NCBI RefSeq assembly: GCF_041088075.1 | Contig: NZ_JBGCVY010000065.1 | Location: 1 to 64,000 of the forward strand | Length of the DNA: 64,000 bases | Origin: Mucilaginibacter_A sp041088075 | GTDB taxonomy: Bacteria > Bacteroidota > Bacteroidia > Sphingobacteriales > Sphingobacteriaceae | Direction of reading: 5' to 3' | Part shown: positions 59,515-64,000 of the stretch, one piece after another | How the letters are laid out: each line of letters opens with the position of its first letter | Numbering within the stretch: position 1 is the first letter of the stretch | Notes under the pieces: model-generated | Databases searched by the model: none | What the model saw: only the letters and a program-made list of their open reading frames with translations | What the model was told of the DNA's origin: nothing | Position numbers and translations under genes: made by a program

Positions 59515-60136
59515 CTTTCCTTCGGCTCAAATATTCGTGCCATAAAAGCAGTGTTGCGATGGTTCTACAAGGTTTCCAGGCTTCTGCAATTTGCAGAAGC
59601 CTTTCTTTTGAAGTTTCGGGCGTCAGGTTTTTCACCCTTTTGATGGCTTGTACAACGGCCAAATCGCCAATTGGGAAAACATCCGTGCGGTGCAAAATAA
59701 AGATGAGGTAAATTTCACTCGTCCAGTTGCCGATGCCTTTTATCGCGGTCAGTTTTGTCCGGACTTCATCATCTGGCAACAAGGGCAATTCTTCTAAATC
59801 TAAATTTCCGTTTAAAATATTTACTGCTAAATCTCTGGCATAAACTGTTTTTTGCCGGCTAAAATAACAGGCTTTCAGTTCTTCATCCGTTAAAGCCAGC
59901 AGGTTTTCTGCGGAAATTTCCCCAATCCTTTCTTTCAGTTTTTGCAGTGCCGATAAAGCCGAAGCCAACGAAACCTGTTGTTCTAAAATGATATGCACCA
60001 AGGATTCAAACGTATTTGGCCTGCTCCAAAAAGGCGGGTAACCGTACACTGAAATTATGCCGGTAAAAGAAGCATCGCGGCTGGCCATTTCATTGCAAAG
60101 CTGGTTTAGGTTTTGTTGGGTGAAGGAAGTGATCAT
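59507..60136 (-). CDS. DNA-3-methyladenine glycosylase (HhH-GPD, AlkA type)
   Basis: The 209-residue base-excision repair enzyme has IILEQQVSLASALSALQKLK, the helix-hairpin-helix LTAIKGIGNWTSEIYLIFIL, and the catalytic Asp in DVFPIGDLAVVQAI. It removes alkylated purines. It lacks the N-terminal domain of E. coli AlkA, as do many bacterial AlkA-like enzymes. The last codons overlap cphA by 8 bp on the opposite strand. An exact repeat core (60064-60075) is in frame near the start, coding D-A-S-F-T, with a matching outer half; homologues should show whether those residues are extra. Confidence 0.93.
   Translation of the reverse strand: MITSFTQQNLNQLCNEMASRDASFTGIISVYGYPPFWSRPNTFESLVHIILEQQVSLASALSALQKLKERIGEISAENLLALTDEELKACYFSRQKTVYARDLAVNILNGNLDLEELPLLPDDEVRTKLTAIKGIGNWTSEIYLIFILHRTDVFPIGDLAVVQAIKRVKNLTPETSKERLLQIAEAWKPCRTIATLLLWHEYLSRRKVK
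60047..60076 (+). repeat. Repeat unit inside the glycosylase gene
   Basis: CACTGAAATTATGCCGG is followed by the exact core at 60064-60075. It closely matches intergenic copies such as 4754-4783, but is translated. Confidence 0.8.
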
Positions 60137-60210
60137 TAGAAAATATTAAACAAAATAGACTCGCGCGACCAATTGCTAATACAGTGTATTCGCAATTGAA
60201 AGATGCAACA

Positions 60211-60233
60211 TTGCGAACGCATTGCGTTCGCAA
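60211..60233. repeat. Palindrome TTGCGAACGCA / TGCGTTCGCAA
   Basis: A 23-bp near-perfect palindrome lies in the divergent spacer between the glycosylase and phytase-like genes. TTCGCAATTGA occurs on both sides (60189 and 60228 regions). It may be an operator or a small dispersed repeat. Confidence 0.6.
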
Positions 60234-60356
60234 TTGATAAAACGGTTTTGAATATAAATAACTTTTTTAAATTGAGTTTTTATTAACCCAAAATACTCCA
60301 CATAAAACAGAAAAGGAGTTTGATATTTGCATTATTGTCTTAATCAAAATAAGTTC

Positions 60357-61535
60357 ATGAACCATCATATTTTTCGATTCAACCGCCTTCAACCCATACT
60401 GTTTTTAGCACTGTTTTTTTGGTGCGTTTCCGCTTGCTCTTCCCTCAAAAAAGTACCGGTAAAAGAAGTATCGACAACCATCAGCAGTTTAAAGTTTCTG
60501 GACGAGTACGATTTGCCGTACAACCTGCAATATCAAAACACAACGGTCGGCGGTTTGTCCGGGATTGATTACGACGCGAAAAACGATGTGTATTATATCA
60601 TTAGCGATGACCGTTCGGAGATCAATCCTTCGCGATTTTATACGGCCAAAATTAGTTTAATTGGAAAGGAAATCAACAGCGTAAAACTGGTTGCCGTAAA
60701 TACTTTAAAGCAGCAAAACGGTCAGCCTTACCCGGATTTGAAGCATCACACCAAAGAAACCGTTGACCCGGAAGCCATCCGTTATAACCCTAAAACCAAT
60801 CAGTTAATTTGGAGCAGTGAAGGCGAACGAATTGTAAAACAAGGAGATGCGGTTTTGATTGATCCTGCGGTGAATATCATTTCTACTTCCGGGAAATTGA
60901 TTAGCACACTTCCTTTACCAGCAAATTTAAAAATGCACGCGCAGGAAACCGGGCCGCGCAGAAACGGCGTTTTAGAAGGTTTAACTTTTGCCGATAACTA
61001 CCAAACGCTTTACGTAAACCTGGAAGAACCATTGTACCAGGACGGGCCACGTGCCGATGTAACGCCAAACAATGCGCTCATCCGTATTTATAAATTTAAT
61101 TGGAAAACGAAGCAAAACACGGCGCAGTATGCCTACAAACTGGAGCCTGTTGCTTATCCCGCGAAGCCGGAAAATGGGTTTAAAATAAATGGTATCCCGG
61201 ATATTCTTTCCATCAACAAAAACCAGTTGCTGGTTACCGAGCGTTCTTTTTCTGACGGCCGCGAAGGCTGCGTGATCCGTGTTTTTTTGGCTGATTTAAG
61301 TAATGCTGATAATGTGATTTCAAACCCTTCATTCATCAAAAACCCGCCGCAACATTTGATCCGCAAAAAACTACTGTTAAACATGGACGACTTGAAAATT
61401 TACATTGATAACGTAGAAGGCGCAACCTTTGGCCCGACTTTGCCAAACGGACATCAAACGATCATCTTTGTGGCCGATAATAACTTTGCGAAGACGGAGA
61501 AAACGCAGTTTTTGCTGTTTGAGGTGATGCCGTGA
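60357..61535 (+). CDS. Esterase-like activity of phytase family lipoprotein
   Basis: The 392-residue lipoprotein has a hydrophobic start (PILFLALFFWCVSACSS) with a lipobox Cys. A beta-propeller-like domain follows: TVGGLSGIDYDAKNDVYYII, DPEAIRYNPKTNQLIWSSEG and VLEGLTFADNYQTLYVNLEE, as in PF13449. Activity is not established for most members; they may act on phosphate esters or polyesters at the cell surface. I chose the ATG at 60357 over an upstream TTG. A variant repeat core at 60460-60471 is in frame, coding V-K-E-V-S right after the lipobox. Confidence 0.88.
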   Translation: MNHHIFRFNRLQPILFLALFFWCVSACSSLKKVPVKEVSTTISSLKFLDEYDLPYNLQYQNTTVGGLSGIDYDAKNDVYYIISDDRSEINPSRFYTAKISLIGKEINSVKLVAVNTLKQQNGQPYPDLKHHTKETVDPEAIRYNPKTNQLIWSSEGERIVKQGDAVLIDPAVNIISTSGKLISTLPLPANLKMHAQETGPRRNGVLEGLTFADNYQTLYVNLEEPLYQDGPRADVTPNNALIRIYKFNWKTKQNTAQYAYKLEPVAYPAKPENGFKINGIPDILSINKNQLLVTERSFSDGREGCVIRVFLADLSNADNVISNPSFIKNPPQHLIRKKLLLNMDDLKIYIDNVEGATFGPTLPNGHQTIIFVADNNFAKTEKTQFLLFEVMP

Positions 61536-61544
61536 GTTATATTG

Positions 61545-61568
61545 ATGCTTCTTTTATCGGGTAAATTT
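61545..61568 (-). repeat. Solo repeat
   Basis: ATGCTTCTTTTA is followed by TCGGGTAAATTTATG, in the spacer before rarA. Confidence 0.88.
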
Positions 61569-61635
61569 ATGTGTGCGTTCTGTTAATAGTTTTTTGGATT
61601 AGGATTTCGGTCTTATAATCTCGAATTTTATTCCG

Positions 61636-62916
61636 ATGAACAACCTACCTCCTTTAGCCGAACGGATGCGGCCAAAAAGCCTGGACGATTATGCCGGTCA
61701 GCAGCATTTGGTTGGGCCGGGCGCGGTTTTGCGTAAAGCGATCGAATCGGGCAACATGCCTTCCCTGATTTTGTGGGGGCCGCCAGGCGTTGGCAAAACT
61801 ACGTTGGCGGGTATCGTTTCCCAATCTTTAAACCGGCCGTTTTTTGCTTTAAGCGCGATAAATTCAGGGGTAAAAGAAGTGCGCGAAGTAATTGAAAAAG
61901 CTTCACTCTTAAAAAAAGGCGGACAACCGCAACCTATTTTATTTATTGATGAAATCCATCGTTTCTCCAAATCGCAACAAGATTCTTTGCTTGGCGCGGT
62001 TGAAAAAGGAATTATCACACTGATTGGCGCCACTACGGAAAACCCGTCTTTTGAAGTTATTTCGGCTTTGCTTTCGCGCTGTCAGGTTTATATTTTAAAG
62101 AATCTGACCGAGCAGGAACTCATCGGTTTGCTGCAAAAGGCCATCGAAACCGATACTGTTTTTAGCACTAAAAAAATAACAATCGAAGAATATGAAGCTT
62201 TGATCCGGCTTTCCGGCGGTGATGCACGTAAGTTGTTGAACATTTTTGAGCTTTTGGTAAATGCGTTGGACAGCGACGAAATTACCATCACCAACAAATT
62301 GGTGTTGGATAATGTGCAGCAAAACATGGCTTTGTACGACAAAGCCGGCGAGCAGCATTACGATATTATTTCGGCCTTTATCAAATCCATCCGTGGCAGC
62401 GACCCAAATGCCGCCGTTTATTGGTTGGCGCGAATGATTGCCGGCGGCGAAGATGCTTTGTTTATCGCCCGAAGATTGTTGATCCTGGCTTCGGAAGATG
62501 TGGGCAACGCTAACCCAAACGCGCTGCTTTTAGCCAATAATTGTTTCCAGGCGGTTAACGTTATCGGCTGGCCCGAATCGCGCATTATCCTTTCGCAAAC
62601 CGTTGTTTATCTGGCCAATTCCCCAAAAAGCAATGCCAGTTACGAAGCGATCGGCAAAGCACAGCAATTGGTAACGCAAACCGGCGATCTGCCCGTGCCT
62701 TTGCATTTGCGCAACGCGCCAACTAAGCTGATGAAAAATATCGGCTACGGTAAAGAATACCAATATGCTCATGCTTTTGAAAATAATTTTGCCGATCAGG
62801 AATATTTGCCCGAACAAATCAGCGGAACAAAGTTGTACGAGCCGGGCAACAATCCGGCGGAAGCGAAATTTAAAGAGCGGTTGAAGGGTTTGTGGAAAGG
62901 GAAGTATGGGTATTAG
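61636..62916 (+). CDS. rarA: Replication-associated recombination protein RarA (AAA ATPase)
   Basis: The 426-residue clamp-loader-like ATPase starts PLAERMRPKSLDDYAGQQHL. It has Walker A in LWGPPGVGKTTLAG and Walker B in LFIDEIHRFSKSQQD, sensor 1 GATTENPSFEV, and the C-terminal MgsA/RarA tetramerisation domain with PHLRNAPTKLM-like LPVPLHLRNAPTKLMK. It acts at stalled forks, together with SSB. The partial overlap with repeat-derived sequence is minor: an AACAG-type core (62153-62164) is in frame. Confidence 0.96.
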   Translation: MNNLPPLAERMRPKSLDDYAGQQHLVGPGAVLRKAIESGNMPSLILWGPPGVGKTTLAGIVSQSLNRPFFALSAINSGVKEVREVIEKASLLKKGGQPQPILFIDEIHRFSKSQQDSLLGAVEKGIITLIGATTENPSFEVISALLSRCQVYILKNLTEQELIGLLQKAIETDTVFSTKKITIEEYEALIRLSGGDARKLLNIFELLVNALDSDEITITNKLVLDNVQQNMALYDKAGEQHYDIISAFIKSIRGSDPNAAVYWLARMIAGGEDALFIARRLLILASEDVGNANPNALLLANNCFQAVNVIGWPESRIILSQTVVYLANSPKSNASYEAIGKAQQLVTQTGDLPVPLHLRNAPTKLMKNIGYGKEYQYAHAFENNFADQEYLPEQISGTKLYEPGNNPAEAKFKERLKGLWKGKYGY

Positions 62917-62957
62917 AGACAGCGTAGTTTATAAATGGGCAATTGTTAATTTATAGG

Positions 62958-62965
62958 TAGATTTG
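62958..62965 (+). promoter_or_regulatory. Possible -7 element for the toxin-antitoxin pair
   Basis: TAGATTTG matches the Bacteroidota -7 consensus TAnnTTTG, 18 bp upstream of the antitoxin ATG. No strong -33 element was recognised. Confidence 0.4.
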
Positions 62966-62982
62966 TGTAAAAGCATTAAATT

Positions 62983-63234
62983 ATGATGAGATTAATTTTA
63001 GAAAACTTTAATGAGGAACATATTGAACTTTTAAAAGAAATGGCCGATGCGCTAAATTTTTCTTTTAAAGAACTGGATGGTTTTTCAACAGAAACATTGG
63101 AAACAAACAATTCTGTTTCTGCAACCGAAGAAAAAGAAATGACTTTATTTTCTATGCAAGCATCTGAGCAATCGTTGGCAGGATTATGGGACAAAGAAGA
63201 TGATAGTTATTGGAACTCTTATCTTGAAAACTAA
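62983..63234 (+). CDS. Putative antitoxin of a MazF-type pair
   Basis: The 83-residue acidic protein begins MMRLILENFNEEHIELLKEM and ends LAGLWDKEDDSYWNSYLEN. The C-terminal SLAGLWDKEDDSYW motif is typical of small antitoxins preceding MazF/PemK toxins in Bacteroidota. It ends 6 bp before the toxin gene. It likely binds and inhibits the toxin through this tail, and represses the operon. A second ATG lies at 62986. Confidence 0.82.
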   Translation: MMRLILENFNEEHIELLKEMADALNFSFKELDGFSTETLETNNSVSATEEKEMTLFSMQASEQSLAGLWDKEDDSYWNSYLEN

Positions 63235-63240
63235 CCAATA

Positions 63241-63600
63241 ATGCAATTTAAGCAAGGCGATATTGTATTGCTGCCTTTTCCATTTACTGATCAACAAGGG
63301 TCAAAAGTTAGGCCGGGAATTGTGGTTTCTAATTCATTGGTAAACCAAATATCAAAAGATGTAATTATAATACAACTAACTACTCAAAATATAAAAGACA
63401 GAACTTTAGCTGTTGAAATAAACAACAACCATGTTTCTATTGCTTTTAAGCCTCCGCATAACTCTCAATATGCTTATTGCAAAAAGATATTGGTAATAGA
63501 AGGTGATTTAATTATTAAAAGGATTTCCAAGGTTGATGACATAGCAAAAATGCAAGAGCTATTAGAAACAATAAAATCAATCTTTGCATTAGAAATCTGA
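63241..63600 (+). CDS. PemK/MazF family toxin
   Basis: The 119-residue protein has the MazF fold: GDIVLLPFPFTDQQGSKVRPGIVVSN, IIIQLTTQNI, YCKKILVIEGDLIIKRISKV. The conserved Arg-Pro (VRPGIVV) and the usual Thr in QLTT are present. MazF toxins are sequence-specific endoribonucleases. It is translated right after the antitoxin. The pair is AT-rich compared with rarA, in line with mobile origin. Confidence 0.9.
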   Translation: MQFKQGDIVLLPFPFTDQQGSKVRPGIVVSNSLVNQISKDVIIIQLTTQNIKDRTLAVEINNNHVSIAFKPPHNSQYAYCKKILVIEGDLIIKRISKVDDIAKMQELLETIKSIFALEI

Positions 63601-63696
63601 TGAAAGATATTGATTACAGAAACCTTAAATCCTGCTATTAATTTTCTTGCTTCCACTTTTTAAAATTGTAAATTACTTGCCGAAATCCCTTCGCCT

Positions 63697-64000
63697 ATGA
63701 CCAGCATTTTTATCCAACACGAAATCAAATCTTTTCTGCGTACCGTTGGCGCGGGCAAAAGCATCGCCGTAAAAGTGGTAATGGGTATTTTGATTTTATA
63801 CCTGCTGCTCAACGTTTTGGCACTTGCTTTTTTTATGGACAGAATTTTGGAAGCCGTTTTCCCGAATGAAGATTTGGTTGTTTCCTTTTGCAAAATCATA
63901 TTATATTATTTCATGATTGATTTGCTTTGGCGTTTCCAACTACAGGAGCTGCCAACTTTGCAGGTGCAGCCTTACCTGCATTTGCCCATCAAAAAAAACA
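63697..64000 (+). CDS. DUF5687 family membrane protein, N-terminal part
   Basis: This gene runs off the right edge without a stop codon; 101 residues are visible. It begins MTSIFIQHEIKSFLRTVGAG. TM segments are KVVMGILILYLLLNVLALAF and, after EAVFPNEDLVVSFCK, IILYYFMIDLLWRF. The block LQELPTLQVQPYLHLPIKK is typical of DUF5687 proteins, which are usually the permease partner of an ABC-type ATPase encoded next to them. Confidence 0.85.
   Translation, partial: MTSIFIQHEIKSFLRTVGAGKSIAVKVVMGILILYLLLNVLALAFFMDRILEAVFPNEDLVVSFCKIILYYFMIDLLWRFQLQELPTLQVQPYLHLPIKKN

Noticed and set aside
747..61568. The repeat as the operator of a single sugar regulon
   Set aside because: It occurs next to acetate, efflux, iron, repair and light-sensing genes as well as between convergent genes, so a regulon of one pathway does not fit.
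1..64000. tRNA, rRNA or tmRNA genes
   Set aside because: No cloverleaf with a T-loop consensus or rRNA-like stretch was noticed on either strand. A covariance-model scan would settle it.

Overview
The window comes from a Bacteroidota genome, most likely family Sphingobacteriaceae (Mucilaginibacter or Pedobacter type). The clues are a SusC/SusD pair, GH92 enzymes, DUF3823, DUF1080, DUF6807 and DUF5687 proteins, weak Shine-Dalgarno signals and moderate GC. I saw no rRNA, tRNA, CRISPR array or transposase gene.

Layout. 1-665: tail of an ImmA/IrrE metallopeptidase and a small basic protein. 825-1937: a secreted Gfo/Idh/MocA oxidoreductase. 2119-23355: a long minus-strand block that reads as a polysaccharide utilisation locus. 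In transcription order it holds a membrane kelch/winged-helix regulator, SusC, SusD, a DUF3823 lipoprotein, an unassigned 728-residue TIM-barrel-like protein, a GH92 enzyme, a nitrilase-family amidohydrolase, a secreted metalloprotease-like protein, a second GH92 enzyme, and a GMC oxidoreductase with its small subunit. The likely target is a mannose-containing glycan. 24151-27562: a large exported protein of unknown function and an Mpo1-like membrane protein. 27774-31585: a three-gene plus-strand operon (DUF1080, Gfo/Idh/MocA, DUF6807) that fits oxidative 3-keto-glycoside breakdown. 31628-33228: a translationally coupled DUF5131/TcmP pair with an AT-rich, mobile look. 33509-37052: pta and ackA. 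37151-40557: GH43, small hypothetical genes and a 5'-truncated MOSC gene fused to repeats. 41171-46924: a complete RND efflux system. 47117-50816: PepSY membrane protein and TonB siderophore receptor with putative iron-responsive operators. 51036-52933: a LOV-domain histidine kinase with its response regulator. 53025-54918: small exported proteins. 54984-59514: a cyanophycin cluster (isoaspartyl peptidase, cyanophycinase, divergent cyanophycin synthetase). 59507-63600: AlkA-type glycosylase, phytase-esterase-like lipoprotein, RarA, and a MazF-type toxin-antitoxin pair. 63697-64000: start of a DUF5687 membrane protein.

The most striking feature is not a gene. A 12-mer, TAAAAGAAGCAT, occurs about 44 times exactly (both strands) in 64 kb, where about 0.01 would be expected by chance. 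In most intergenic copies it is the end of a unit of about 29 bp: CACCAATTTTTA, five variable bases, then the 12-mer. Copies are solo or in tail-out inverted pairs about 57-95 bp long. They fill operon spacers, form the stems or loops of terminators, overlap start codons and sit in frame inside several genes. A sister form has AACAG in place of AGAAG. The density, the pairing, the terminator use and the in-frame coding copies together resemble DNA-uptake sequences or REP/BIME elements. I know of no described family of this sequence.
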